Shown here: one piece after another, positions 33,086 through 41,374 of the stretch
Position numbering within the stretch: the first letter of the stretch is position 1
Layout of the letters: each line of letters begins with the position of its first letter
NCBI RefSeq assembly: GCF_029639405.1
Contig: NZ_CP121274.1
Span: 1,364,001-1,428,000 of the forward strand
Length of the DNA: 64,000 nt
Direction of reading: 5' to 3'
DNA from: Microbacterium proteolyticum
GTDB lineage: Bacteria > Actinomycetota > Actinomycetes > Actinomycetales > Microbacteriaceae
The notes under the pieces: generated by a model
Database searches by the model: none
Seen by the model: only the letters and a program-made list of their open reading frames with translations
Told to the model about the DNA's origin: nothing
Made by a program: the position numbers and the translations under genes

Positions 33086-35106
33086 GCCCGGCGGCGGCCG
33101 AGGCTCCCGGCGCGGACTCGGCCGCCGCCCGAGCGGCGCTCGCGTGCTGCCTGGCGGCCGGATTCGCGACCCTGCTCGACGCGACCTCCGTCGCCTACAC
33201 CGCCCCCGCCGTCGCGGTGTCCTTGAACGCGGAGACCTCGGGGGTGCAGTGGTTCCTCGCGGCGTACTCGCTGACGTTCGGTCTGGGGCTCGTGCCGGCG
33301 GGTCGCCTCGGCGATGCGTTCGGCCGTCGCGAGCTGTTCGTCGGGGGGATGCTCGCCTTTCTCGGGGGAGCCGTCGCGTCGGCACTCGCCCCGTCGGTGT
33401 GGCTGCTCGTCGTCGGCCGACTGGTGCAGGGGCTGGGTGCGGGTTTCGTCAGCGCCCAGGTCCTGGGCCTCATCCAGGACACGTCCCGCGGCTCGCAGCG
33501 TGTGCGCGCGCTCGGCGCTTACAGCGCGATCGGCGCGCTGGCCGCCATCGTCGGTCCGCTCGCGGCGGGCGCGCTTCTGTGGCTGTTCCCCGCCGACATC
33601 GGATGGCGGCTGGTGCTCCTGACCCCCGTGCCGTTCGCGGCGGTCGCGATCTGGCGGGGCCTGCGCTCCCTCCCGCCCGCGCGCCCGTCCCGGCTGACCA
33701 CGGGTCTCGACCTCCCGGGGATCGCTCTGCTCGGCGCGGTCGTGGTGCTGGTCACCCTCCCGGTGATCGATCCCGGGATGCCGCCCGCGCAGGTCGCGGG
33801 CACCCTCGGCGCCGTGGCGGTGCTCGTGGTCGTGCTGACCGTGTGGGAGCGCGGATACGCGCGGCGGGGCCGGCTCGCGCTGTTCGCTCCCGCCCTCCTG
33901 CGCTCGGGCGGGTTCCTCGCCGGCAACGTCGTCGCGCTCCTGTGGTTCGGGAGCCTGCTCGCGCTCTCCACCGCCGTGACGGTGTATTTCCTGCAGGCGG
34001 CACACCTCCCGGCGTTCCTCGTCGCCGTCGCGTTCATCCCCGGTTCGCTGGCGCGGCTCCTCACGTCGCGGGCGAGTTCCGCGATCTTCGCCCGGTTCGG
34101 ACCCCTGACGGTGATCGGCGGGCTCCTCGTCGAGCTCCTGGCGCTGCTGCTCCTGCTGGGGTCGAGCAGCGTGTGGGGTTCGTGGCCGCTGCTGCTGGCG
34201 GTGGTGCTCCTGCAGATCGTGATGGGGGTGGGGGGCGGGCTCGTCGAACCCGCGTTGCGGGCGGTCACCCTCGGCTACGCCCCACCGACGCTCCACGGCG
34301 TGGCGGCATCGTTCCTCCAGCTGACCCAACGGCTCTCGGCCACGTTCTTCGTGGCCCTCACCACGGGGATCCTCCTCGGCGCCACCGCCGCGCCCTCGCT
34401 GTCGACGCTGCGCATCGCCGTCGCGGTGTGCGGGGGAGCCGTCCTGGTGGCCCTCGCGGTGGCCCTCGCCTCTTCCGCGTTCCGCGCCGGCCCGACGACT
34501 CCCGGACCGGTCGGGGAGGGCCGCGATGCGCGCGTGTTACCCGCCGTTTCCGGCGCCGCCGCCGGTGACGTCCCGCCCCGCGATACTGGCCCGATGACGG
34601 CGGCGCACGGGCGATGGACGATCGAACGGGTCGACTGGGACGACGAGCGCGCGGTCGCGCTGCGCGCGGCGATGGACGCGGAGATCAGCCCGCGGTACGC
34701 CGAGGTCTTCGCCGCGTTCGACGACGACACCGCGGCCGTGCTCGCCGAGGACTTCGCGGTCGATCCGGCGACGATCGTCGATGTCGTGCTGATCCTGGAT
34801 GCCGCCGGAGAACCGATCGGGCATGCCGCTCTGCGCGCGCTCGGCGGCGAGCTCGAGGTCAAGCGCGTGTTCGTGCACCGACGCGCGCGGGGGACGGGCG
34901 CGAGCCGTGAGCTCATGGCCGAGCTGGAGAGGCTCGGCGCCGCCCGCGGTGCGACGCGCCTGATCCTGCAGACCGGTGACCGCCAGCCGGAGGCGATCGC
35001 GCTCTACGAGCACATCGGGTATCACGCGATCGACATCTTCCCGCCCTACGTCCGTTTCCCCGCATCGCGGTGCTTCGCGAAGCCCCTCGAGGCGGTCCGC
35101 GCGTGA
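33082..35106 (+). CDS. MFS transporter fused in frame to GNAT acetyltransferase
   Basis: A 674-residue open frame. Residues 1-475 are a drug:proton-antiporter-type MFS permease (about 12-14 helices; GRLGDAFGRRELFV, GRLVQGLGAGFVSAQVL). Residues about 505-674 are a GNAT domain (VKRVFVHRRARGTGASRELM, ALYEHIGYHAI). No stop separates them. The linker at 34495-34593 includes a TTA codon (34537-34539), very rare in such genomes, and a GATACT six bases before an in-frame ATG at 34594. The GNAT may therefore be a separate leaderless gene whose upstream neighbour lost its stop. The GTG start overlaps the DUF1684 stop. Export plus acetylation of a pathway product is plausible. Confidence 0.7.
   Translation: MSPAAAEAPGADSAAARAALACCLAAGFATLLDATSVAYTAPAVAVSLNAETSGVQWFLAAYSLTFGLGLVPAGRLGDAFGRRELFVGGMLAFLGGAVASALAPSVWLLVVGRLVQGLGAGFVSAQVLGLIQDTSRGSQRVRALGAYSAIGALAAIVGPLAAGALLWLFPADIGWRLVLLTPVPFAAVAIWRGLRSLPPARPSRLTTGLDLPGIALLGAVVVLVTLPVIDPGMPPAQVAGTLGAVAVLVVVLTVWERGYARRGRLALFAPALLRSGGFLAGNVVALLWFGSLLALSTAVTVYFLQAAHLPAFLVAVAFIPGSLARLLTSRASSAIFARFGPLTVIGGLLVELLALLLLLGSSSVWGSWPLLLAVVLLQIVMGVGGGLVEPALRAVTLGYAPPTLHGVAASFLQLTQRLSATFFVALTTGILLGATAAPSLSTLRIAVAVCGGAVLVALAVALASSAFRAGPTTPGPVGEGRDARVLPAVSGAAAGDVPPRDTGPMTAAHGRWTIERVDWDDERAVALRAAMDAEISPRYAEVFAAFDDDTAAVLAEDFAVDPATIVDVVLILDAAGEPIGHAALRALGGELEVKRVFVHRRARGTGASRELMAELERLGAARGATRLILQTGDRQPEAIALYEHIGYHAIDIFPPYVRFPASRCFAKPLEAVRA
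34594..35106 (+). CDS. Alternative: stand-alone GNAT acetyltransferase
   Basis: Alternative reading of the C-terminal part of the preceding frame: a 170-residue GNAT protein starting ATG at 34594 with a GATACT -10 box (34582-34587) six bases upstream and no ribosome-binding site, as in other leaderless genes here. It has the GNAT acetyl-CoA loop RRARGTGASRELM and the terminal NPF-like aromatic region. Its stop overlaps the next GTG. Only one of the two readings need be correct. Confidence 0.4.
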   Translation: MTAAHGRWTIERVDWDDERAVALRAAMDAEISPRYAEVFAAFDDDTAAVLAEDFAVDPATIVDVVLILDAAGEPIGHAALRALGGELEVKRVFVHRRARGTGASRELMAELERLGAARGATRLILQTGDRQPEAIALYEHIGYHAIDIFPPYVRFPASRCFAKPLEAVRA

Positions 35107-36206
35107 GCGAGGAGCGGGTCGACGTCGCCGTCGTCGGGGCCGGCGCCATGGGGTCCGCGACCGCGTGGCACCTGGCCCGAGCCGGACGCGACGTCACGGT
35201 CTTCGAGCAGTTCGAACCGGGACACGTCCGCGGTGCCTCGCACGGAGCCTCCCGCAACTTCAACGTGGCCTACCCCCAGCCCGAGTACCTCGCGTGGCTG
35301 CGCGACGCGCGGGTCCTGTGGCGCGAGCTCGAGCAGGAGTCCGGCGCACGGCTGCTCGAGACCACCGGCATCGTCACGCACGGTCCGGGGTTCGACGTCG
35401 CGGCGGCTGCGGAGGCGATCGCTGCGGGCGGGTTCGACACCGAGGTCGTCGACCCGGTGTCGGCCGCCGCGCGGTGGCCGGGCTTCCGCTTCGCGACCGA
35501 CGTCCTCCACACCCCCGGGGCGGGACGCCTGGATGCCGACGCCTCGGTGTCCGCGTTCCTCGCCGGGGCCGTGGCATCCGGAGCCCGCCTTGCCTGGCGC
35601 ACGGCCGTGACCGACGTGGTCGTGCACGGCGACGAGGACGTCCGCTTCACCGTGACGGATGCCGCGGGCCCGCGTCGCGTGCGCGCCCGGCGCCTCGTCA
35701 GCACCGCGGGGGCGTGGACGGCCAAGACCCTCGCGGGGGTCCGCGGGGTCACCCTGCCCGCGCTGCGGGTCACGCAGGAGCAGCCGGCGCACTTCCGGCC
35801 GCACGATGCCGCCGCGGTGTGGCCGGGTTTCAACCACCACCGCGACGCCGATGATCCCGCGACGTCGTGGTTCGCGGCGCCGGTCTACGGCATGCTGACG
35901 CCGGGGCAGGGCGTGAAGGCCGGGTGGCACGCGGCGGGCCCGGAGGTCGATCCGGACCACCGCAGCTTCGTGCCCGACCCGCGTCTGACGGATGCGCTGG
36001 TGCGATACGCCCGCGAGTGGCTGCCGGGCGTGGATGCCGATGCCTTCACCGAGATCACGTGCACCTACACCTCGACGGTCGACGCCCGGTTCGTGCTCGA
36101 ACGGGTCGGGCCGATCGTCATCGGCGCCGGGTTCTCGGGTCACGGCTTCAAGTTCACGCCGGTCGTCGGACGGACGCTCGCCGAGCTGGCCGGAGACCGC
36201 GGGTGA
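35103..36206 (+). CDS. FAD-dependent amine oxidase, sarcosine/N-methyltryptophan oxidase family
   Basis: A 367-residue DAO-fold flavoenzyme. VDVAVVGAGAMGSATAWHLAR is the dinucleotide fingerprint, GASHGASRNFNVAY resembles the covalent-flavin neighbourhood of MSOX relatives, and the C-terminal GAGFSGHGFKFTPVVGRTLAELA is the family signature containing the usual GHGFK. It oxidises a secondary amine or amino acid to imine with H2O2 release. The GTG start overlaps the preceding stop. Within the LLM cluster it could process the amine released by C-N cleavage, which is inference. Confidence 0.85.
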   Translation: MSEERVDVAVVGAGAMGSATAWHLARAGRDVTVFEQFEPGHVRGASHGASRNFNVAYPQPEYLAWLRDARVLWRELEQESGARLLETTGIVTHGPGFDVAAAAEAIAAGGFDTEVVDPVSAAARWPGFRFATDVLHTPGAGRLDADASVSAFLAGAVASGARLAWRTAVTDVVVHGDEDVRFTVTDAAGPRRVRARRLVSTAGAWTAKTLAGVRGVTLPALRVTQEQPAHFRPHDAAAVWPGFNHHRDADDPATSWFAAPVYGMLTPGQGVKAGWHAAGPEVDPDHRSFVPDPRLTDALVRYAREWLPGVDADAFTEITCTYTSTVDARFVLERVGPIVIGAGFSGHGFKFTPVVGRTLAELAGDRG

Positions 36207-36244
36207 CGGCGGGACGGTCGCCCAGCCTCGAGGGGGAGGGGCAC

Positions 36245-37117
36245 GTGAGCGGGGGATCCTCGGCCGTCGCGCTCGACGCGAGTGCTCTCGATCTCGTGGT
36301 GGCGGCACTCGCGGGCCGGGACGACCGGCGCGGGATCCTGTCCGTGCTGTCGAGGTTCTCGGTCCTGGTGATCGGCGAGCCGCGCGAGGGCGACGGGCCT
36401 CCGCTCGCACCGGATGCGCACGCCGTCGCCGCGGTGCTCGCGCGGCTGCTCCCCGCCACCGGGATCCTGTGGACCGCCACCCCCGGCGACCTCCCCTACA
36501 ACCTCGCGCGACGCTCGCTCACGCTCGACCACCTGTCGGATGCACGGGCCGGGGTCGTCTTCGGAGCGCTGCCCGACGACCCCGAGGAGGAACGCATCCG
36601 CGTGGTCCGGGACCTGTGGAACTCGTGGCCGGTCGAGAGCCTGATCGCCGACCGCGAGCGCGGGGTCTTCGCCGAGACCGACGGCATCCGCGCGATCTCG
36701 CATGCCGGACCTCGCTTCCCCGTCGCCGGTGCCCTGGCCACCCCCAGCAGTCGGCAGGGAGAACCCGTGAGCGCCTGGGTGCCCCGGTCGCCCGGGGCGG
36801 TCGCCGCCGTCGGGTCGCTGGTCGACCTCGTGATCGTCGACCTCGACGGCGGTGACGCGGACGATCTGCGGTCGGCCGCGCGGTCCGCGGGGGCGCAGGT
36901 ACTGCTCCGCGGGGACGATTCCGGGATCGTCGGAGCCGAGGCGGTTCCCGGGGAACGCCCGCTCCGCCTCCTCGGCGCGTCGGCGATCCGAGCGGCCGTG
37001 GGCGCGGTCGAACCTCCGCGCGGGCTCCCGGCGGGGAGCCTCCGCGAACGGCTGGGCCTGCGTCCGCGCCGGCTCGATCTGTCCGACCGTCCGCGCGCGT
37101 TCGGGGGTGTTCGATGA
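36245..37117 (+). CDS. Divergent, shortened LLM-family protein
   Basis: A 290-residue relative of the 401/402-residue LLM proteins. It keeps a PYNLARRSLTLDHLSDARAGVV segment (in part), a WNSWPVESLIADRE stretch, a PSSRQGEPV equivalent of SPQGQPL and the LRERLGLRP tail. It lacks the N-terminal GAGWHPAAWRE strand and shows deletions in the barrel, so it may not bind FMN. GTG 36245 is chosen because a GGGGGAGGGG lies just before it; GTG 36203 overlapping the preceding stop is the alternative. Its stop overlaps the next ATG. Confidence 0.6.
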   Translation: MSGGSSAVALDASALDLVVAALAGRDDRRGILSVLSRFSVLVIGEPREGDGPPLAPDAHAVAAVLARLLPATGILWTATPGDLPYNLARRSLTLDHLSDARAGVVFGALPDDPEEERIRVVRDLWNSWPVESLIADRERGVFAETDGIRAISHAGPRFPVAGALATPSSRQGEPVSAWVPRSPGAVAAVGSLVDLVIVDLDGGDADDLRSAARSAGAQVLLRGDDSGIVGAEAVPGERPLRLLGASAIRAAVGAVEPPRGLPAGSLRERLGLRPRRLDLSDRPRAFGGVR

Positions 37118-38304
37118 GCCGCCGCGGCGGACGCGTCCTCCTGAACGTCAACCTGCAGGGCGTGGGGCAGCGGCCGGCGGCATGGCAGGTGCAGGACCTG
37201 GCGGCCGACGCCCAGCTGCGCGCCGACCATTGGACGGGCATCGCGGCGGTCGCGGAGCGCGGGTGCCTGGATGCCGTCTTCTTCGCGGACCATCCCAACA
37301 TCGACGATCCGAATCCTCGTCCGCTGGGCTTGGCCGAGCCGTTCTCGGTGGCGGCGACCATCCTGGCCGGAACCGAGCACCTGAGCGCCGTGGTGTCGGC
37401 TTCGACCACGTACAACGACGCTCCCGACCTCGCCGGGCGGCTGCTCACGCTGGACGCCCTGAGCGGCGGTCGGATCGGCTGGAACGTCGTCACGACCTAC
37501 TCGACATCGTCGGCGGCGAACTTCGGCCACCTCCCCCTGCCGCCCCGCGCGGAGCGGTACGCGCGGGCGGAGCGCGTCGTCGACGAGGTCCTCGACCTGT
37601 GGCACGCGTCCTCCGACCGCGAGCCCGTGCTGTTCCAGGCGGGCGGATCGGATCAGGGCCGGGACCTGGCCGCACGGCGTGCCGACGGCGTGTTCACCGT
37701 GGAGCTCAACCGGGCCGCGGCGGAGCGCAAGTACGCCGAGCTGAAGAGGGCGGCCGCCGCCGCGGGGCGGGCGGGACGGCCGTGCATCACTCCCGGTCTG
37801 TCGCTGGTGATCGGCAGCACCGAGGAGGAGGCGCAGCGATCGTTCGACGACATGGAGTCGCGCGTCGCCGACGGGTACGCGCTGCGGTCGCTGGGCGCCG
37901 TGCTCGGCGCGGACGCGACGGGCCTCGACCTGGACGCGCCTCTCCCCGCGGAACTGCTCGACGCCCCCTGGGACCCGGCCACGCACGCCGCGAGCGTGGG
38001 CTATCGCCTCACGTTCCTCGACTGGATCCAGACCCGACGCCATCTTCCGGTGCGCGCCGTGCTGCGGCAGTTCGGCGGCTACGGCGCCCGCATCGTCATC
38101 GGCACGCCCGAGCGCGTCGCGGACGAGATCGAGGAGTGGTACGAGACGTTCGCCGCGGACGGCATCAACCTCATGCTCGACAGGTATCCCGCCGGTCTCG
38201 AGACGTTCGTCGACGAGGTCGTGCCGCTGCTGCAGGCACGGGGACTCGTGCAGCGGGAGTACACCGCGGCATCCCTCGCGGAGGCGGTCGCGCCCCGCCC
38301 GTGA
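37114..38304 (+). CDS. LLM flavin monooxygenase, NtaA/DszA type (third-cassette member)
   Basis: A 396-residue FMNH2-dependent monooxygenase. WTGIAAVAERGCLDAVFFAD, SASTTYNDAPDLAGRLLTLD, LSGGRIGWNVVTTYSTS, AANFGH and VIGTPERVADEIEEW place it with NtaA/SnaA/CmoJ/YxeK-like enzymes, but shorter than the 450-residue paralogs. It starts in an ATGA overlap with the divergent LLM gene. It is convergent with metY, and the adjacent minus-strand GNAT, amino-acid ABC transporter and M20 genes together resemble the Bacillus S-alkylcysteine salvage set. Confidence 0.83.
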   Translation: MSRRGGRVLLNVNLQGVGQRPAAWQVQDLAADAQLRADHWTGIAAVAERGCLDAVFFADHPNIDDPNPRPLGLAEPFSVAATILAGTEHLSAVVSASTTYNDAPDLAGRLLTLDALSGGRIGWNVVTTYSTSSAANFGHLPLPPRAERYARAERVVDEVLDLWHASSDREPVLFQAGGSDQGRDLAARRADGVFTVELNRAAAERKYAELKRAAAAAGRAGRPCITPGLSLVIGSTEEEAQRSFDDMESRVADGYALRSLGAVLGADATGLDLDAPLPAELLDAPWDPATHAASVGYRLTFLDWIQTRRHLPVRAVLRQFGGYGARIVIGTPERVADEIEEWYETFAADGINLMLDRYPAGLETFVDEVVPLLQARGLVQREYTAASLAEAVAPRP

Positions 38305-38341
38305 CCGCGGAGCGACGCGCTCCCGCCGCGAGCGGCGCGGG

Positions 38342-39643
38342 TCAGGCGTGGGCCACGCGGATCGCCCGGTCCAGGTCGGCGATGATGTCGTCGACCGTCT
38401 CCAGACCGACCGAGAGGCGGATCAGACCCGGGGTGATCCCGATCGAGAGCCGCTCCTCCTCCGTGAGACGCCCGTGGATCGTGCTGCCGGTGTGGATGGC
38501 CAGAGACCTGACGTCGCCGATGTGCGTCATCGGGCTGACGAGCTCGAGGGAATCGATGAACCGCCGGGCGCTCTCGTAGCCGCCGGCGAGGTCGAAGGAG
38601 ACGACGGAACCGGCTCCGCGGGGCAGGAGTCGAGCCGCCACCTCGGCGTACCGGTTGCCGGGTGCGCTCGGGTGGTCGATCGAGCGGACGTTCGGTTGCT
38701 CCGCCAGCCACCGGACGATCGCCTCGGTGTTGGCGATGTGGCGCTCCATCCGCAGCGAGAGCGTCTCGAGACCGAGCAGCAGCAGCCACGCGCTCTGGGC
38801 GCTCAGCGTCGGACCGTAGTCGTTCACGACCACCGAGCGCAGGAAGGTCGGGTAGGCCCGGGCGCCGAACTTCTCCACGTAGGTCTCGCCCGATGCGCGG
38901 AAGGGGGCGTGGAGGTGGGGGTAGCGCTCGGGGTGCGCGCTCCAATCGAACGCGGACCCGGCGATGATCGCCCCGCCGAGCACCGCCCCATGGCCCGAGA
39001 GCCATTTCGACGTCGAGTGCACGACGACGTCCGCCCCGTGCTCGAGAGGGCGTTGGAGGAACGGCGTGCTGACCGTGGAGTCGACCACGAGCGGGAGCCC
39101 GTGCCGGTGCGCGATGCCGGCGATCCGCGGGATGTCGACCACGTCGATCTTGGGGTTCGGAATCGTCTCGGTGTAGATCGCCTTCGTGCGGTCGTCGATC
39201 GCGGCATCCCACGTCGCGTCGTCCGCATCCTGCGGGACGAAGCGGAACGTCAGGCCCTGACGGGTGAGGCTGTTGCGGAACAGCTGCTTCGTGCCCTCGT
39301 AGAGGCTCGACGTGGCGACGATCGTGTCGCCGGCGCCGGCGAGACCGAGGAGCGCGGAGAAGATCGCCGCTTGGCCGCTTCCGGTGAGGATGGCGTCGAT
39401 GCCGCCCTCGAGGTCGGCGAGCCGTCGCTCCGCGACCTGGTTGGTCGGATTGCCGGCCCGCGAGTACACCAGTCGGGCGGAGCGACCCTGGAAACGGTCG
39501 GAGCCCTCGTCGAAGGAGTCGAAGAGGTACCCCGCGGTCTGGTGGATCGGTGTGATCCGCGATCCCTGCTCGTGGGTGGCATCCGCCCCGGAGTGGATCT
39601 GCCGGGTCTCGAATCCGCGGGTGGCGTCGTCGTTCCGTGTCAC
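38342..39643 (-). CDS. metY: O-acetylhomoserine (or O-acetylserine) sulfhydrylase
   Basis: A 433-residue Cys/Met-metabolism PLP enzyme. Schiff-base lysine is about Lys213 in STSKWLSGHG. YSRAGNPTNQVAERRLADLEG, GSGQAAIFSALL and the C-terminal RLSVGLET are typical of MetY. It incorporates sulfide or methanethiol into acetylated homoserine. The start is GTG 39643 with GAGG upstream. It follows a GNAT gene by 19 bp in the same direction and is convergent with an LLM gene, so released sulfur could be assimilated locally. Confidence 0.88.
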   Translation of the reverse strand: MTRNDDATRGFETRQIHSGADATHEQGSRITPIHQTAGYLFDSFDEGSDRFQGRSARLVYSRAGNPTNQVAERRLADLEGGIDAILTGSGQAAIFSALLGLAGAGDTIVATSSLYEGTKQLFRNSLTRQGLTFRFVPQDADDATWDAAIDDRTKAIYTETIPNPKIDVVDIPRIAGIAHRHGLPLVVDSTVSTPFLQRPLEHGADVVVHSTSKWLSGHGAVLGGAIIAGSAFDWSAHPERYPHLHAPFRASGETYVEKFGARAYPTFLRSVVVNDYGPTLSAQSAWLLLLGLETLSLRMERHIANTEAIVRWLAEQPNVRSIDHPSAPGNRYAEVAARLLPRGAGSVVSFDLAGGYESARRFIDSLELVSPMTHIGDVRSLAIHTGSTIHGRLTEEERLSIGITPGLIRLSVGLETVDDIIADLDRAIRVAHA

Positions 39644-39662
39644 TGGTCCGTCCTCGATCCGC

Positions 39663-40205
39663 TCAGAGGTCGAGTGCGAAGGCGCGCAGATCGATCCAGT
39701 GTCCCGGCTCCACCTCGATCGGGTGCTCGCGCTCGGTCAGACGCCGGAAGCCGAGCTTCAGGTACAGCGCGTGGGCGCCGGTCATCTCCGGCCCGCTGTT
39801 CATCACGACGCGGTGCGCGCCGCGCGCGCGGGCGAGGTCGATGACGTGCCGGGTGAGGGCCGCGCCGACCCCGCGTCCGCGCGCCGCGGGTGCGACCGCG
39901 AGTTGGCGGAAGTCGAGCTCGCCGTCCTCCGCGAGCGGCGACAGCCGCTCGCCGGGCCGGGGCACCCACACCGTGCCGAGGATCGTCCCGTCGGTGTCGA
40001 CGGCGACCCACACGTCTCCCTCGACCACGCGTCCCGCGACGTCGGTGAGCGACGCGAGATACGCCTCGGTGAGGCCGTCGTAGCTGTGGCGGTAGGCCTC
40101 CGCCGTCACACGGCCGGCCTCGGCGTATTCGTCCGGGGTGACGAGCCGGATCGTCGGCGCGTCGTTCGAGCGCACGTCCGAATCGGTGGGGAGCGGGGTG
40201 GTCAT
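39663..40205 (-). CDS. GNAT N-acetyltransferase
   Basis: A 180-residue GNAT protein with FRQLAVAPAARGRGVGAALTRHVI (acetyl-CoA loop, cited in part) and HALYLKLGFRRL near the C-terminus, complete for the family. It lies between the amino-acid ABC transporter and metY on the same strand. In Bacillus the equivalent acetyltransferases (YxeL, YtmI/SnaB) N-acetylate S-substituted cysteines before monooxygenase cleavage; that function is inferred from context here. ATG 40205 is preferred because the ATG at 40214 abuts the GGAAGA site. Confidence 0.8.
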   Translation of the reverse strand: MTTPLPTDSDVRSNDAPTIRLVTPDEYAEAGRVTAEAYRHSYDGLTEAYLASLTDVAGRVVEGDVWVAVDTDGTILGTVWVPRPGERLSPLAEDGELDFRQLAVAPAARGRGVGAALTRHVIDLARARGAHRVVMNSGPEMTGAHALYLKLGFRRLTEREHPIEVEPGHWIDLRAFALDL

Positions 40206-40235
40206 GGCATCCATTCTTCCGGTGGGCGAACGCGA

Positions 40236-40265
40236 CGCGGCCCGGTCCGTGGGGACCGGGCCGCG
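40236..40265 (-). terminator. Strong hairpin downstream of the amino-acid ABC operon
   Basis: Perfect 13-bp stem (CGCGGCCCGGTCC and its complement) with a 4-nt loop, 9 bp past the stop of the solute-binding protein gene. It lies before the start of the GNAT gene and so separates the two transcription units, at least partly. Confidence 0.75.
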
Positions 40266-40273
40266 CGGGACGC

Positions 40274-41269
40274 TCAGGACTTGGGGAGTCCCGGCGGGTT
40301 GATCTCGGAGGAGGTGATCCCCTCGGATTCGAGGTTCCAGACCTTCAGGAGGTCGGCGTACTTGCCGTCCTTGATGATCTCGTTCAGCACGATGTTCACG
40401 GGCTCGATCAGGCCGTTGCCCTTCTTCGTGCCCGCGGCGATGTCGGCCTGCAGGGGCCATCCGCCGGGGATGAGGCCGACGAGCTTGGTCTCACCGGTCT
40501 CCTTCGCGGCCCACGCCGAGGTGGCGTTGGGGCCGAAGTTGGCGTCGGCACGACCGGACTGCAGCGCCAGCGTCGCGGCGGCGTTGTCGTCGTAGTACTG
40601 CAGCTCGGCGGGCGCCTTGCCGGCGTCGGTGAGCTCCTGGTTCCAGGCGAGCAGCACCTTCTCCTGGTTGGTGCCCGAGCCGACGATGACCTTCAGACCC
40701 GAGATGTCGTCGGATTTCTCGATCTTCGAGATCTTGCTGTCCGAGCGCACGTAGAACCCGAGGACGTCCTGGCGGTAGCTGGCGAAGTCGTACAGCTCCT
40801 TGCGCTCCTCCGTCACGGTGACGTTCGAGGTGATCAGGTCGTACTTCCCGGACTGGATGCCGAGCGGCCAGTCCGCCCACGCCACGACGACGGGGTTGTA
40901 CTCGAGGCCCAGGCCTTCGGCGATGAGGGCGCCGAAGTTGGGCTCGGTGCCGGCGACATCGGTCGCCGCCGTCGTCCCGTCGGGCTGGTAGCTCAGCGGC
41001 GGGACGAACGCGCCGATTGCGACGGTGAGCTTGCCGGGGGTGATCGGGGTGAAACCGCTCGCCTTGAGCGCCGCGACGGCCTCGGGGACGGGGTCGGTGT
41101 GGACCCATTCGATCTCCGAGCTCGACGCGGACGCCGATGCCGAGGGCTCGGGTGCGGCGGCCGCTTCGGTTGGGCGGTTGAGGCCGATCGCGATTCCGAC
41201 GCCGGCGACGGCGACGACCGCCGCGGCGATCACTCCGATCGCGATGCCCTGCTTCTTACTGAGTGCCAT
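40274..41269 (-). CDS. Amino-acid-type ABC substrate-binding protein
   Basis: A 331-residue family 3 solute receptor. Residues 8-30 are a hydrophobic signal or anchor, without a lipobox cysteine. An Ala/Ser/Pro-rich linker (about 35-55) follows. The receptor part has GLGLEYNPVVVAWADWPLGIQSGKYDLITSNVTVTEERK (cited in motif pieces: SGKYDLITSNVTVTEER and DFASYRQDVLGFYV) and YYDDNAAATLALQSGRADANF. It delivers a polar amino acid or analogue to the permease encoded 0.9 kb upstream. Membrane tethering by an uncleaved N-terminus is likely. The pathway context suggests an S-substituted cysteine. Confidence 0.85.
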   Translation of the reverse strand: MALSKKQGIAIGVIAAAVVAVAGVGIAIGLNRPTEAAAAPEPSASASASSSEIEWVHTDPVPEAVAALKASGFTPITPGKLTVAIGAFVPPLSYQPDGTTAATDVAGTEPNFGALIAEGLGLEYNPVVVAWADWPLGIQSGKYDLITSNVTVTEERKELYDFASYRQDVLGFYVRSDSKISKIEKSDDISGLKVIVGSGTNQEKVLLAWNQELTDAGKAPAELQYYDDNAAATLALQSGRADANFGPNATSAWAAKETGETKLVGLIPGGWPLQADIAAGTKKGNGLIEPVNIVLNEIIKDGKYADLLKVWNLESEGITSSEINPPGLPKS

Positions 41270-41374
41270 GCTGTGACTCCTTGTGGTGCGGGTGGGGTGC
41301 CGCGGCGACGGGTGGCGCCGGGACGATACGGGTGCCCGGGGGTGACGGCGGCGCCGTCCGGGCAGGGGGTGGGC

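Noticed and set aside
38305..38341. Short hairpin (GGAGCG-ACG-CGCTCC) between convergent LLM and metY genes
   Set aside because: The stem is only 6 bp in very GC-rich DNA; too weak to call a terminator.
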